Positions 45,467 through 54,952 of a DNA stretch of 64,000 bases are shown here, in pieces. The first letter of the stretch is position 1. Each line of letters starts with the position of its first letter. This stretch comes from Psychrobacter sp. I-STPA10 (GTDB lineage: Bacteria > Pseudomonadota > Gammaproteobacteria > Pseudomonadales > Moraxellaceae). The position numbers and the translations under genes are program-made. The stretch spans positions 175,567 to 239,566 of the forward strand of contig NZ_VFYU01000018.1 in the NCBI RefSeq assembly GCF_021012795.1, in the 5' to 3' direction. The notes beneath the pieces were generated by a model, which saw only the letters and a program-made list of their open reading frames with translations, was not told the origin of the DNA and ran no database searches.

Positions 45467-47641
45467 TTACCAATGCAGGCTTGCACCCAATAACCATTGG
45501 CGGTTGTCTATTGGGCGTTGATCATTAGCATCACTAAGTTTACGCTGTACATCAAACAAGTTATTGATGCCCGCATACAGATCTAAATTTGGTGTGGCGG
45601 CATAATTAAGTTTACTATCCCATGTCCACCAAGCAGGTGAGTAGTGTTGCTGACGACTACTGACCAGTTGTTTTGATTCATAGTTGGCTCGCTGTATGAG
45701 TTGTAATTGTTCAGTCAGTTGATAATTTAGTGCAGCAGTTACTTTATGGTTTGGTTGATAGGTTAGTGGCGTATCTGTGACATTATTATGCGTTTGGGTA
45801 TAAGCATAGGACATGTTTAAATTTGCTTTTGGATTGATGCGCCAGTCTATTTGTATATCGCCACCATAAGTTTTGGCACTATCCACGTTTTTGTATTGAT
45901 AAATATTAATACCACCTTGCTGGCGAGGATGATTATTATCCGTTTGAATTAAATCTTTAATATCATTATAAAAACCATTAATAGCAATGGTGGTATTGGA
46001 ATTTAAGTCAGTTTGATAACCAACTTGATAACTGGTAGAGGTTTCAGGCACTAGCTTTGGATTACCCATAACTTTATAGCCTAAGTTACTGTGATCAAAA
46101 ACAAAATAACGCTCTTTGAGGTTAGGTACTCGGTATCCTGATCCAACACTGGCACGGAAGATATGTTTACGTGCGTTGTTATCGTAGTGGTCATATTTTA
46201 TGGCGACTTTGGGTGCGATGTGATCACCAAAGTCGGTGTCTTTTTGGTAGCGTACACCAGCCACTAATTCCCAATTATCACCAATAAACCAATCATCTTG
46301 TGCGTAAGCTTCTATCACCTCACGGCTGACTTGATCTGATGTTAGCTCAGAGCGTTGGTTTTTATGTTGGCTTAACTCATCTTGTTGCCACTGTATACCT
46401 AACTGTGCGGCATGGGTTTGTATGTGCTCGTCACTACTATACTCAACAATTGGTAAATCTAGTTGTAGTTGAGCCAAAGAAGTGGTGATGGTGGTGTTTC
46501 TGTCACTGGCATGAAAACCATTTGAGGTAGTATTTGAGTCACTGTCATAATTCTCATACATGGCTGAGCCAGATAACTGATAAGTGTTATCAGTTGATGA
46601 TATAAAAGGGGCAGCAAACTTAGAATGTCCGCCAATACTTAGGCGTTGTTTGCGAATATGTTCATCTTTTTGTTGAGGTAAGTAGCGAGGTGGTGCGTAA
46701 TACAAAAAGCGACTGACATCATCTTCCTCATAATGATTTGCTTCTAGCCAATATTGATGACTTGGATAACGACTATCTACATCATTTATGTTGGGAGTAA
46801 AACTTACTTTAGCGTTGATTTGTTGTTGTTTGCTGGCATCTTTTAGTCGTGACCATTTGTCCGTGTCAAGGCTTAAACCAGCATCATTTAGATAAGAGCC
46901 TGATATTCTGGCTTTTAGCCGCTTATCAGGGCTGACTGCACCTGCAATACTTGTCTCTACAAAACGTGTATTACTATCAAATACTTTACCCGAAGGGTTT
47001 TGCTTACCATTGCTACCCACTTCTGTACTGAAAGTGGCTCGTGGTTTATCAATCGATTTGGTAATGACATTAATCACCCCACCCATGGCGGCACTACCAT
47101 ATTGTGCAGATGCAGCGCCTTGGATGACTTCGATTTGTTCGACATCGACATTTAAATATTGATTGAGATTTACGGTAGAACCTGTACTAGCAGTGATTGG
47201 TAAACCATCAATTAGTACCAATACTTGATCGCTAGAAAACCCTTGCATAGAGATTTCATAACCTGTCTTACCGTGTACAGGGTGTAGATATACATTAGGT
47301 AGTAGTTCAAGTGCTTCTTTTAGAGTATGTACACGGTTTTGGGTCAATGTTTGTTGATCTAGTAAGTGCACAGTGACAGGGGCATCACCAAGGAGTTTTT
47401 GTGAACGTGTTGCAGTGACAACAATAGGCTCAACGGTGGTTGAAGGTATAAAAGCATTGCCGGTTGTATCAGAGAATGTCTGGGTTTTTGTAGTATCTGT
47501 CACCCTGTTATTAGCATCAATAATCGTAGGTACAGCGACTTGCGCATAAGCTTGCCAGCAATATGTGGTAGTGGTGAGTAATACTAAATATCTAGTAACT
47601 GGCATTAAAATATTTACTTGATAGCGCATTGTTTGTTCCAT
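45467..47641 (-). CDS. TonB-dependent heme/hemoprotein receptor (HmuR-like)
   Basis: 724 residues: signal peptide (to about residue 33), TonB-box region PIVVTATRSQK, plug domain with LPNVYLHPVHG, GFSSDQVLVLIDGLP and AMGGVINVITK, then a 22-strand barrel ending in an aromatic residue (SLHW). The heme-receptor elements YRVPNLKERYFVFDH and GNPKLVPE correspond to the FRAP and NPNL signatures of HmuR/HemR types, though the first is changed from FRAP to YRVP. It imports heme across the outer membrane. It starts the leftward unit with the HmuY-like gene and faces hmuSTUV across a Fur-box-like site. An alternative start is four codons in. Confidence 0.88.
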   Translation of the reverse strand: MEQTMRYQVNILMPVTRYLVLLTTTTYCWQAYAQVAVPTIIDANNRVTDTTKTQTFSDTTGNAFIPSTTVEPIVVTATRSQKLLGDAPVTVHLLDQQTLTQNRVHTLKEALELLPNVYLHPVHGKTGYEISMQGFSSDQVLVLIDGLPITASTGSTVNLNQYLNVDVEQIEVIQGAASAQYGSAAMGGVINVITKSIDKPRATFSTEVGSNGKQNPSGKVFDSNTRFVETSIAGAVSPDKRLKARISGSYLNDAGLSLDTDKWSRLKDASKQQQINAKVSFTPNINDVDSRYPSHQYWLEANHYEEDDVSRFLYYAPPRYLPQQKDEHIRKQRLSIGGHSKFAAPFISSTDNTYQLSGSAMYENYDSDSNTTSNGFHASDRNTTITTSLAQLQLDLPIVEYSSDEHIQTHAAQLGIQWQQDELSQHKNQRSELTSDQVSREVIEAYAQDDWFIGDNWELVAGVRYQKDTDFGDHIAPKVAIKYDHYDNNARKHIFRASVGSGYRVPNLKERYFVFDHSNLGYKVMGNPKLVPETSTSYQVGYQTDLNSNTTIAINGFYNDIKDLIQTDNNHPRQQGGINIYQYKNVDSAKTYGGDIQIDWRINPKANLNMSYAYTQTHNNVTDTPLTYQPNHKVTAALNYQLTEQLQLIQRANYESKQLVSSRQQHYSPAWWTWDSKLNYAATPNLDLYAGINNLFDVQRKLSDANDQRPIDNRQWLLGASLHW

Positions 47642-47819
47642 TTAAACAATATGACAAATAATAGAAATAAAAATAACTTTATGATTAAGAAAAGATAATT
47701 GGAAGAAAATAGGCGTTATTTTCATTAAGGGAGTTCTACATTGGTATCAGTATTGGCAATATAGATAACTAACTCTTTACTAGAAGACTATGAATTATAA
47801 TAATAATAGCAATCAATAT

Positions 47820-47846
47820 CAAATAATAATGATAATTATTATTTAT
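47820..47846. promoter_or_regulatory. Fur-box-like operator between the divergent heme units
   Basis: AATAATAATGATAATTATTATT is a near-palindrome that matches the GATAATGATAATCATTATC Fur consensus in most positions. It lies 180 bases from the receptor start and 60 from hmuS, able to repress both. fur itself is in this window at 37578. Confidence 0.75.
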
Positions 47847-47907
47847 GTTGTTTACATTGTAACTTAGTCTAGTCATAATAAACAGCAATGAGTTATTTAT
47901 ACGTAAT

Positions 47908-49014
47908 ATGGAAACAAATTCTATGACAGAGTTAATGAATACCCTTCTTGGTACCAGTACAAAAAATGATGCACTGTGGCAGACGTATCAGCAGCAAAAA
48001 GCAGGTGATCGCATGCTTTTTCCGACAGAAGGTGCAGAGGCATTGGGTGTTAGTGAGTTTGAGTTATTATTGGCATCACCACATAGTCAATATATGGGGC
48101 GTAACTACAAAGAGGTTTTGTTGCAGCTTGAGCAGTTTGGTCAAGTAGAAAGTATTGTTAGAAACAAGCTGGCTGTAAGTGAAAAGCAAGGAGTCTATGA
48201 GAATGTCAAGCTTGGTGAAAAAATGGGACTTGCACTCAATGTTGGAGGCTTAGATTTACGCTTTTTTATGTGGCAATGGCAATATATGTTAGCAGTCACG
48301 GATGAAAGCAAAGAGTCTTATAGTATTCAGTTTTTTGATGCACAAGGTAATGCCATTGAGAAGGTATTTTTACGTGATTTGAGTGCGCAGAATCTACAAA
48401 AATGGCAAGCTTTAATACAGGCTGAGATAAAAGCAACAGAGGCAACAGACATCACTCTAGAAGCAAAACAAGATAAGCAGCTTTGGCAATATAAAGCGTT
48501 AGATAGTGAAGGCTTAAGTACTTTGCATACACAGTGGTTGGATATGACGGACGTGCATCAGTTTCATTTTTTGCTTAAAAAACTAGCGTTAGATCGTATC
48601 AGTAGCTTTTGCCAAGCACCTGAAGGTATGGCTACTAAGCTGGATACCACAGCGGTAGAGACTTTATTACTGGCGGTGCAACAGCAGCAATGTCCAATTA
48701 TGATTTTTGTTGGCAATACTGGCATGATACAAGTACAAACAGGCAAGGTACATCATGTCAAACGTATGGGAGATTGGCTCAATATACTCGATAAAAAACA
48801 GACCAATTTTACTCTGCATCTAAAAGATAAGGCATTGGCACAGCTATGGTGTGTGAAACGTCCAACCAAAGATGGCATTGTCACTGCTATTGAGGGTTTT
48901 GATGCTTATGGCGACAGTATGGTGACCTTTTTTGGTCAACGTAAAGAGGGTGAGCCTGAACAAGAAGATTGGCTAAATATAACCACACAGTTATGTGCAA
49001 CACAAGCGATATAA
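47908..49014 (+). CDS. hmuS: Hemin-handling/degrading protein HmuS
   Basis: 368 residues: a HemS/ChuS/PhuS family cytoplasmic heme carrier or oxygenase made of two homologous halves. The second half contains CPIMIFVGNTGMIQVQTG followed by KVHHVKRMGDWLNILD, with the candidate heme-ligand His at 282/283. The first half has the matching LLASPHSQYMGRNYKEVLLQL region. Heme entering through HmuTUV would be bound and released or opened here. It is the first gene of the rightward unit, 60 bases downstream of the Fur-box-like operator. An in-frame Met six codons in (MTELMNTL) is a possible alternative start. Confidence 0.9.
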   Translation: METNSMTELMNTLLGTSTKNDALWQTYQQQKAGDRMLFPTEGAEALGVSEFELLLASPHSQYMGRNYKEVLLQLEQFGQVESIVRNKLAVSEKQGVYENVKLGEKMGLALNVGGLDLRFFMWQWQYMLAVTDESKESYSIQFFDAQGNAIEKVFLRDLSAQNLQKWQALIQAEIKATEATDITLEAKQDKQLWQYKALDSEGLSTLHTQWLDMTDVHQFHFLLKKLALDRISSFCQAPEGMATKLDTTAVETLLLAVQQQQCPIMIFVGNTGMIQVQTGKVHHVKRMGDWLNILDKKQTNFTLHLKDKALAQLWCVKRPTKDGIVTAIEGFDAYGDSMVTFFGQRKEGEPEQEDWLNITTQLCATQAI

Positions 49015-49060
49015 AAATTAAGCCATTTGATAATTTTAAGTAAAGTAAGAGAAAAATGAT

Positions 49061-49939
49061 ATGACAATAACTTTTATGGTCACACAAGAAAAATCAATAC
49101 CACCCCGTCAGTCACTCAAACCAGTTCATTTGGTTAAAAAAGCGGCAGTTTGTGCAGCGGTGATGGTTTTGACTAGCCTAAGTACTGTGTCTGCATCTGC
49201 TGCCTATGATCGTATTGTGGCATTGAGTCCTGATGTGGCGGATATATTGGTGGGACTTAACAGCCAAGATAAAGTGGTTGGTAAAAATGCTTTCAATGAA
49301 AATCCTGCTTTGGCATCCGTACCAGAAGTTGGCTCACATCGAAATATCACTGCCGAATCTGTGATTGCTGTCAAGCCAGATTTGGTACTTGGTAGCTATA
49401 TGGTGCAACCCGCCAGTATTTATGCGCGCTTAAATAAGCTAAATATTAAGGCAGTTAATGTTGCACCAAAAGAAGATATTAATACTTATGCCAAAAGTAT
49501 TGAGTTGGTGGGTAATTATGTTGGCAAATCCATTCATGCGAAGCGCATGTCACGTACTTGGCTGGGCAAAATGCAAGCCAAACCCAGTACAGGTACACGC
49601 TATTTATTGAGTTATGATGGTCGTATTGTGGCAGGTAAAGGCACAGTGGGTGATGAGCTTATTAAACGTGCAGGGGGTATCAATGCTGCTGCAAACGTAT
49701 CAGGACTAAAGCCTTTATCGCGTGAAGGCTGGATTGCTGCTGCACCAGATGTCATCATCATTGCTGATCATAACAAGCCTATTGTCGGTTCTGTTGCTGA
49801 ATTTAGTCAACGTCCAGAAATTAAAGATACTCAAGCTGCTAAAAATAAGAATATTTACTTTTGGCCTGTTAATGACTTTTTGCGTTATGGTTTGACATCT
49901 CCAGATATAGTAAATCGTTTAAATCAATTGTCAAAATAA
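49061..49939 (+). CDS. hmuT: Heme ABC transporter periplasmic binding protein HmuT
   Basis: 292 residues. A basic leader and signal peptide (hydrophobic stretch about residues 29-47, cleavage near ASA) precede a class III binding-protein fold: YDRIVALSPDVADILVGL, VVGKNAF, the segment PEVGSHRNITAESVIAVKPDLVLGS, then LLSYDGR and PLSREGWIAAAPDVIII. This is the BtuF/HmuT type with two lobes joined by a long helix. It delivers heme to HmuU. The conserved GGINAA segment is present. The gene lies 46 bases after hmuS. The N-terminal 20 residues before the signal look extended, and a later start is possible. Confidence 0.9.
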   Translation: MTITFMVTQEKSIPPRQSLKPVHLVKKAAVCAAVMVLTSLSTVSASAAYDRIVALSPDVADILVGLNSQDKVVGKNAFNENPALASVPEVGSHRNITAESVIAVKPDLVLGSYMVQPASIYARLNKLNIKAVNVAPKEDINTYAKSIELVGNYVGKSIHAKRMSRTWLGKMQAKPSTGTRYLLSYDGRIVAGKGTVGDELIKRAGGINAAANVSGLKPLSREGWIAAAPDVIIIADHNKPIVGSVAEFSQRPEIKDTQAAKNKNIYFWPVNDFLRYGLTSPDIVNRLNQLSK

Positions 49940-50062
49940 CGGCATCATGGCTATTACTATTTGGACATATAAAATAGTGCATTATTTTTTCTATTTATAG
50001 CTAAACAATCTCACTTGGATTCGCATTTAATATGCAGAATTTAATAAAATCTGTGGACTGTT

Positions 50063-51100
50063 ATGTCTTTATCACGCAATGCAAATGTTTCCTGTAATAA
50101 ACAACCTCAAGATGAGCAAAATCACTTTGTCATTGCTTCTAATCCACCTAGTCATATCAAAAAATATGCGCTTGGCTATGTGATTGCTGCAATGGCTTCA
50201 TTACTGGTTATTTGGCTCAGTCTGGGTGTGGGTTTTGGTGAGTGGAATAACCCGCTAAGCCTTGATGACACCATTTGGCAGCTACGCTATCCACGAGTTG
50301 TCTCGGCATTACTGGTGGGTATGGCATTGTCGGTAAGTGGGGCTGCACTGCAAGCATTATTTGAAAACCCACTGGCAGATCCAAGTTTGATTGGTACCTC
50401 GGGTGGTGCAGCATTGGGCGTGGTGCTGGTTTTGGCATTGGGTATTGGTGGTATTGGGGTGCCATTTGCAGCGTTTATTGGCAGTTTGATTGTGTGTGTG
50501 TTTATTTTAGTGTGCCATCGCTTTTTGGGTGGTGGGCAAATGGGATTGTTGATATTGGGGTTTGTTATCAGTGCTTTTTGTGGAGCATTGGTCAGTTTAA
50601 TTTTGTTTTTATCCGATGATATGGTGCTACGCAGTGCGACCAATTGGCTGGCAGGTAGCATGGCAGAAGCAGGTTTTGTACCATTACGCTATGCCATAGG
50701 TAGTATGCTACTCGGCTTAGTGGTGATTTTACCTTTGGGACGAAAGCTTGATGGTTTGATGCTCGGTGAGACAGCGGCAATGTCTTTGGGTATTAAAGTG
50801 GGTGTGGTGCGTACATTGGTGGTGGTTGCTTCAGCATTACTAACAGGTGCGGCAGTGTCATTATCAGGTATTATTGGCTTTATTGGGATGATGATTCCAA
50901 ATTTGCTGGCAATATTGTTTGGTGGTGGGCGTATGCGGCTGATGATATGGTCAGGCTGGCTTGGCGCGATATTTTTACTGGTGGTGGATAGTGCTGCTCG
51001 CCATGTTGCTTATCCTGTCGATGTACCGATTGGTATTGTGTTGGCTTTGCTTGGTGGGCCATTTTTTATTTGGTTATTTATGCAAAATATTCGCCGTTAG
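50063..51100 (+). CDS. hmuU: Heme ABC transporter permease HmuU
   Basis: 345 residues; an FecCD/BtuC family permease with about ten membrane helices. Signatures are RYPRVVSALLVGMALSVSGAALQALFENPLADPSLIG near the N-terminus, the cytoplasmic coupling loop with LGETAAMSLGI, and the late GIIGFIGMMIPN. It forms the inner membrane channel with HmuV. The N-terminal 30 residues are a polar cytoplasmic extension. It lies 123 bases after hmuT and 78 before hmuV, in one transcription unit as far as can be seen. Confidence 0.93.
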   Translation: MSLSRNANVSCNKQPQDEQNHFVIASNPPSHIKKYALGYVIAAMASLLVIWLSLGVGFGEWNNPLSLDDTIWQLRYPRVVSALLVGMALSVSGAALQALFENPLADPSLIGTSGGAALGVVLVLALGIGGIGVPFAAFIGSLIVCVFILVCHRFLGGGQMGLLILGFVISAFCGALVSLILFLSDDMVLRSATNWLAGSMAEAGFVPLRYAIGSMLLGLVVILPLGRKLDGLMLGETAAMSLGIKVGVVRTLVVVASALLTGAAVSLSGIIGFIGMMIPNLLAILFGGGRMRLMIWSGWLGAIFLLVVDSAARHVAYPVDVPIGIVLALLGGPFFIWLFMQNIRR

Positions 51101-51178
51101 TTTGGTTGTTATTTTGGTGGCAACTGCCCCACTATTATCTATTATGTTTTATCATTTTTTGATGTTATAGACTCTATT

Positions 51179-52003
51179 ATGTCCAATATTGCTCAAACTT
51201 CTAGTCTACAATCAGAACAGCCAGTGTGTGAACAGGCTGGGTTGTTGTTTCGTATGACAGATATCACGGTGCAGTCGAGTAGTAAAACCTTGCTAGATAT
51301 TACAAGTCTGGATATTTATAAGCAGCGTTTGACAGCATTTATTGGCCCAAATGGGGCAGGTAAAAGTACGTTATTACATAGTTTGCTTAATAAAAATATG
51401 AGTGCCAGATTGCAGATGACAGGAAATATACAGACCGCAATGGGCAGTCATGATGCACTGATTAGTCAAGGTAAAATCGCTTGGGTGGGACAACATGAGC
51501 AGTTTGAGTTGCCATTAGATACTTTGCAATACGCGCTGCTTGGGGTATCACCAAATCTGGCATGGTATCAAAACCCACAAGCACAGCACATTGCTCGTGC
51601 AAGACAGTTGCTGCATGACTTTGAGCTTGATAATCTGATGCAGGCAAGAGTACAAACGCTATCAGGTGGTGAGCGGCAGCGGTTAGCAATTGTGCGAGCC
51701 TTGATGCAAGAGACACAAATTTTGATGCTTGATGAGCCAACCAATCATTTAGATATTAGACACCAACGCTATTTGCTTAGCTATTTACAACAGCTTGTGC
51801 ATCAGCAGAATAAAAGTGTCATTGTGGTGCTACATGATTTAGCCCATGCTTATCGTTATAGTGATGAGGTGGTGCTAATTAATCAAGGTAAAATCATCGC
51901 TCAAGGCGATCCTGCACAAGTGATGTCTGCGGATAATTTAAGTCAGGTGTATCAAGTAGATATCAGTGCTTATGATACCGATGGCGGCAGGGTGTTTATA
52001 TAA
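51179..52003 (+). CDS. hmuV: Heme ABC transporter ATPase HmuV
   Basis: 274 residues: Walker A GPNGAGKST (about residues 58-66), Q-loop GQHEQFELP, signature LSGGERQRLAIVRAL, Walker B ILMLDEPTNHLD, and the H-loop His in VVLHDLAHAYRY. It powers HmuU. The N-terminal 25 residues before the ABC fold are unconserved. It ends 35 bases before the convergent cobA stop, with no strong terminator between, so antisense read-through is possible. Confidence 0.94.
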   Translation: MSNIAQTSSLQSEQPVCEQAGLLFRMTDITVQSSSKTLLDITSLDIYKQRLTAFIGPNGAGKSTLLHSLLNKNMSARLQMTGNIQTAMGSHDALISQGKIAWVGQHEQFELPLDTLQYALLGVSPNLAWYQNPQAQHIARARQLLHDFELDNLMQARVQTLSGGERQRLAIVRALMQETQILMLDEPTNHLDIRHQRYLLSYLQQLVHQQNKSVIVVLHDLAHAYRYSDEVVLINQGKIIAQGDPAQVMSADNLSQVYQVDISAYDTDGGRVFI

Positions 52004-52038
52004 TATATAAATGGTTATCAGTTGCTATCAACCGTGAT

Positions 52039-52956
52039 TTATGCTGTCTCCATGAAGGGGGCAACAACTTTTTGCCAACCTGTGGTGCTTGTTTGCGGCG
52101 TTATCAATGGATTATGAGTGTGGGTCTGTGGATGTAGTGTATGATTTGCTAGATTATAAGCTGCCAGTTCATCATATAAACTGACCACACTACCCATAAT
52201 GAGTAGGGCAGGCGTAGGCAACTGTGCTGTTGCTTGTTTTTCTGTAATGTCTGCTAGTGTGCCTGTTAGAATTTGTTGTGTTGGTAGGCTGGCATGACTG
52301 ATGATCGCAAATGGCGTGTCAGCATCTCGACCAGCTTCTATTAGACCTTGGGTCATTTCAGCAAGTCTGTGTAGCCCCATATAAAATACCACAGTTTGGT
52401 TAGCGTCTAGTAACTCACCATAGTCATTATTGGGTGCACCTGCTTTTTTGCATGCAGTGACAAACTGTACTGATTGTGCATGGTCTCGGTGCGTCAGTGG
52501 TATGGCAGTACGACTGGCGGCGGCACTGGCAGCAGTGATACCAGGAATCGATTCAAAATGTATGCCATGACGAGCGACTTCTTGCAGCTCTTCACCACCA
52601 CGTCCAAAGATAAAAGGATCGCCACCTTTGAGCCTAACCACACATTTACCTGCCAATGCATGTTTAACTAATAGCTCATTGATACCCTCTTGGGCAACGG
52701 CATGGTTATTTCTGCGTTTGCCAACAAAGATTTTTTCTGCTCTGTGGGCACACATATCCAAAATATCTTCTGAGACTAAGCTGTCGTAGAGCACAACATC
52801 AGCCCGTTGCATGACACGTAATGCTTTTAGCGTTAGTAGCTCAGGATCGCCTGAACCTGCACCAACCAAATGCACCGTACCACAAGTAGCAGAGGGCGAT
52901 ATATCGGTATAGATAGATGCAGTAGAATCAGGAAATGTATTGGTTGGTGTACTCAT
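52039..52956 (-). CDS. cobA: Uroporphyrinogen-III C-methyltransferase, free-standing CobA type
   Basis: 305 residues. The SAM-methyltransferase fold of SUMT: VGAGSGDPELLTLKALRVMQRADVVLYD (residues 31-58), VRLKGGDPFIFGRGGEE, the VIPGITAASA segment and PLTHRDHAQSVQFVT. It makes precorrin-2, the branch point to siroheme and cobalamin. It lacks the CysG dehydrogenase/chelatase domain, so another protein must finish siroheme. The N-terminal 25 and C-terminal 25 residues are poorly conserved extensions. The heme-uptake neighbours share tetrapyrrole chemistry, but no operon link exists since it is convergent to hmuV. Confidence 0.92.
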   Translation of the reverse strand: MSTPTNTFPDSTASIYTDISPSATCGTVHLVGAGSGDPELLTLKALRVMQRADVVLYDSLVSEDILDMCAHRAEKIFVGKRRNNHAVAQEGINELLVKHALAGKCVVRLKGGDPFIFGRGGEELQEVARHGIHFESIPGITAASAAASRTAIPLTHRDHAQSVQFVTACKKAGAPNNDYGELLDANQTVVFYMGLHRLAEMTQGLIEAGRDADTPFAIISHASLPTQQILTGTLADITEKQATAQLPTPALLIMGSVVSLYDELAAYNLANHTLHPQTHTHNPLITPQTSTTGWQKVVAPFMETA

Positions 52957-53211
52957 GGCAGTTAGCTCCGCTTAAACAAGTGACTAATGTCATATCTTAA
53001 GGTATTCATTGTATATATATGGGTGTCAATGACATTAGTGATTGCATTGATAATACGAAGCATAAGATAACGGTTGAGCGAATAATTTGCTATGTATGAG
53101 ACATTGCCCTTTTTGACTAAGTATATTCTGTCATGAATTATTTGGTTATACTGATATATCAGTAGAATCAAATAATTATTACAACGCTGTGGTTAAGTTT
53201 ATAAAAAATGC

Positions 53212-53239
53212 TTGCAATATTGGCAAAATTTGCTAGAAT
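53212..53239 (+). promoter_or_regulatory. Sigma-70 promoter of tRNA-Val
   Basis: TTGCAA (53212-53217) and TAGAAT (53234-53239), with 16 bases between and an upstream TG-like extension (TGC). The expected start falls a few bases before the tRNA. Confidence 0.7.
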
Positions 53240-53252
53240 ACTTCACCTCTAC

Positions 53253-53329
53253 AGGCGTATAGCTCAGTTGGTTAGAGCGCCACCTTGACATGGTGGAGGT
53301 CGCTAGTTCGAATCTAGTTACGCCTACCA
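53253..53329 (+). tRNA. tRNA-Val (anticodon GAC)
   Basis: A 77-base cloverleaf including encoded CCA. The acceptor stem AGGCGTA pairs with TACGCCT, the D arm contains AGCTCAGTTGGTTAGAGC, the anticodon stem CCACC/GGTGG holds loop TTGACAT with GAC, and the T arm is GCTAG-TTCGAAT-CTAGT. It reads GUC/GUU valine codons. It stands alone, with its own promoter and terminator, at the border of the accessory region. Confidence 0.97.
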
Positions 53330-53337
53330 AGATTTTA

Positions 53338-53370
53338 AAAGCCCCAGTTTAACAACTGGGGCTTTTTTTG
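53338..53370 (+). terminator. Terminator after tRNA-Val
   Basis: AAAGCCCCAGTT and AACTGGGGCTTT pair around a TAAC-type loop, then a run of Ts. Confidence 0.93.
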
Positions 53371-53466
53371 TATAAATTTCAAGGAATTAGGGAGATTATT
53401 TTTTTACTACATTTAATCACTTTTTATCTCTCATAAACTCTCAGGATATCCTTGGGGAGAATAGCA

Positions 53467-53730
53467 ATGAAATTTTATAAAAAAGGAAATGAATATATCA
53501 TATTGAATATGACTGGAAATAAAAACAACTATCTTTCTACTGCATTCTCTGATGAAGAAAAGGAACCTAATTTTATAGATATAGAAAGTAATAATAAATA
53601 AATATAAATAATAAAGAAACTAAGGTTTGGATAGAAAAATCCATTCAGAAAATAAATTTGAAGTTTGGTAAGATTTTTTTGTAAAAACTGTCAATTATAT
53701 ATCATCTACTATCAAATGGTATATAAGCTA
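53467..53730 (+). pseudogene. Decayed small gene, possibly an immunity-type remnant
   Basis: A frame starts at 53467 behind GGGGAG and runs 44 codons (MKFYKKGNEYIILNM ...) to a TAA at 53601. Coding-like sequence continues in other frames: WIEKSIQKINLKFGK, then, after a T-run near 53685, VKTVNYISSTIKWYIS up to a stop near 53730. The most economical reading is one gene of about 85 codons broken by frameshifts. I do not recognise the family. AT-rich like the toxin-immunity genes next to it. Confidence 0.4.
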
Positions 53731-53834
53731 ATTAAGAAAATCATAAATAATGAAGATATTGAAAGTTTATAAAGTTTCGCTTCCTTCTTTCACCTAATAA
53801 AACAAGTATAGGTTAAGCATTTTGTCTAGCTAAA

Positions 53835-54038
53835 TTGCAAATGCAATATCTTCATATGATTATAAAACGTGTAGATATGCAAGGAGGCTCTCATTATGAT
53901 GTTCCTACTCCACATGTTATTGAATACGGTCGTAATACTTTACCTGATGGTTCTATTAAAGTAAATACTCCAAAAGGTAATACTAAGCCATGTGCAGCTA
54001 GACCTGATGATTACAGTATATTAAAGAGGACTAAAACA
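53835..54038 (+). pseudogene. Orphan C-terminal tip of a polymorphic toxin (tail 1)
   Basis: About 67 codons in the same frame as the following immunity gene, entered by a TTG but with no plausible ribosome site. The sequence contains IIKRVDMQGGSHYDVPTPHV, then a YGRN segment, DGSIKVNTPKG and ARPDD. A related tail at 54726 shares the SH, PTPH, EYxR, VNTP/PNTP and RPD positions. This His-Pro-rich ending resembles the C-terminal domains of Rhs/CDI-type polymorphic toxins (possibly the type 24 group; from memory, not searched). The large carrier protein that would display it is missing. Confidence 0.5.
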
Positions 54039-54506
54039 ATGAATATTATTAGTAACTGGAAGTTTAAAAAGTGGGTAGACTGGATACAAAATTCTCTTTC
54101 CAATGTGCCTACTAATATTTCTAGCTATATTAGTCTAGAAATTTATCCTGAAGATGTAGAGATTATATCAACAATCCTTTTACCAAATACTTTTGAGCAT
54201 AGAGGTATTATCTTATTAGATATAGAAGGATGTTATGAAAAAGAAATAAGTGAGAATTTTGATAGTGGTATATTAAATATGCCTAATATAATGGAGACTC
54301 AAGAAAGTATGAATAGACTAGTAATAAGTGAAGTGTTCTTTAATACATCTGATAAATCAAGTGATGGCACACTAATGAGTGTTGCTCAATTAATAAAAAG
54401 TAATTGGGAGTATTATCTGATAAAAAAATATCCAGATAGAAATTTTGTAGTAAAAATTGTAGGAGAAACTTTCAATCCTGTTGTTACTTTTTATGAAGCT
54501 CCATAA
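54039..54506 (+). CDS. Probable immunity protein of the tail-1 toxin
   Basis: 155 residues from the ATG at 54039, which has GAGGA about eight bases upstream. The frame is open further upstream only because it runs through the toxin tail. It is an acidic, probably soluble alpha/beta protein: MNIISNWKFKKWVDWIQ, ISLEIYPEDVEIISTILLP, GIILLDIEGCYEKEI, VAQLIKSNWEYYLIKKYPDR, and a closing VTFYEAP. I do not recognise a named family. Its position just behind a toxin tip and the existence of a second, decayed copy in the same position behind a second tip (54953) make it the likely cognate immunity protein. Confidence 0.6.
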   Translation: MNIISNWKFKKWVDWIQNSLSNVPTNISSYISLEIYPEDVEIISTILLPNTFEHRGIILLDIEGCYEKEISENFDSGILNMPNIMETQESMNRLVISEVFFNTSDKSSDGTLMSVAQLIKSNWEYYLIKKYPDRNFVVKIVGETFNPVVTFYEAP

Positions 54507-54603
54507 TTTATTCTAAAAATAATGGATAACCAGAGTGTGTTAACATTTCAAATCTTAAGTCTGGTATCATTTTATAATTCCGTAGACTTTATAGCAAAAA
54601 TAG

Positions 54604-54626
54604 GCTGGGTTTTAGCCCAGCTGTTT
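54604..54626 (+). terminator. Possible terminator after immunity gene
   Basis: GCTGGG and CCCAGC pair around TTTTAG, followed by TGTTTAT rather than a clean T-run. Confidence 0.4.
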
Positions 54627-54725
54627 ATATCTCAATAAAATGAAACTAGGGTAAATTTGTAACAAAAATACTTAACAAGACAAAAGCTCAATGCTATTTT
54701 ATAGCAAAAAAGTAATAATGGTACT

Positions 54726-54944
54726 ATGACTGGTTATGCAACCTATGATGCCGATGGGATAATTGTGAAATGTGTTGATATAATAGGAAGTAGTCACAAA
54801 AATGCAAATGGAATCTCTATACCTACGCCTCATGTTTTAGAATATGATAGAACCATTGATCCTAGAGGAGCTGTGCGTCCAAATACTCCAAGAAAATCTG
54901 TACCAAGACCAGATTATCCAGATGAAACACAATTTTATAAATAG
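54726..54944 (+). pseudogene. Orphan C-terminal tip of a polymorphic toxin (tail 2)
   Basis: 72 codons: YATYDADGIIVKCVDIIG, then SSHKNANGISIPTPHVLEYD, PRGAVRPNTP and RPDYPDE. It is homologous to tail 1 with the same His and Pro positions, but keeps a longer N-terminal stretch of the type TYDADGxxVKxVD that usually connects to the repeat-rich carrier. A stop (TAG at 54702) lies just upstream in frame and no ribosome site is visible, so this is a displaced tip, not an independent gene. The stop at 54942 is followed nine bases later by the start of a decayed immunity gene. Confidence 0.5.
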
Positions 54945-54952
54945 AGGTAATT

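Noticed and set aside
53253..53329. tRNA-Val 3' end as the attachment site of an integrated island
   Set aside because: I see no second copy of the tRNA 3' end downstream and no integrase gene between the tRNA and the IS.
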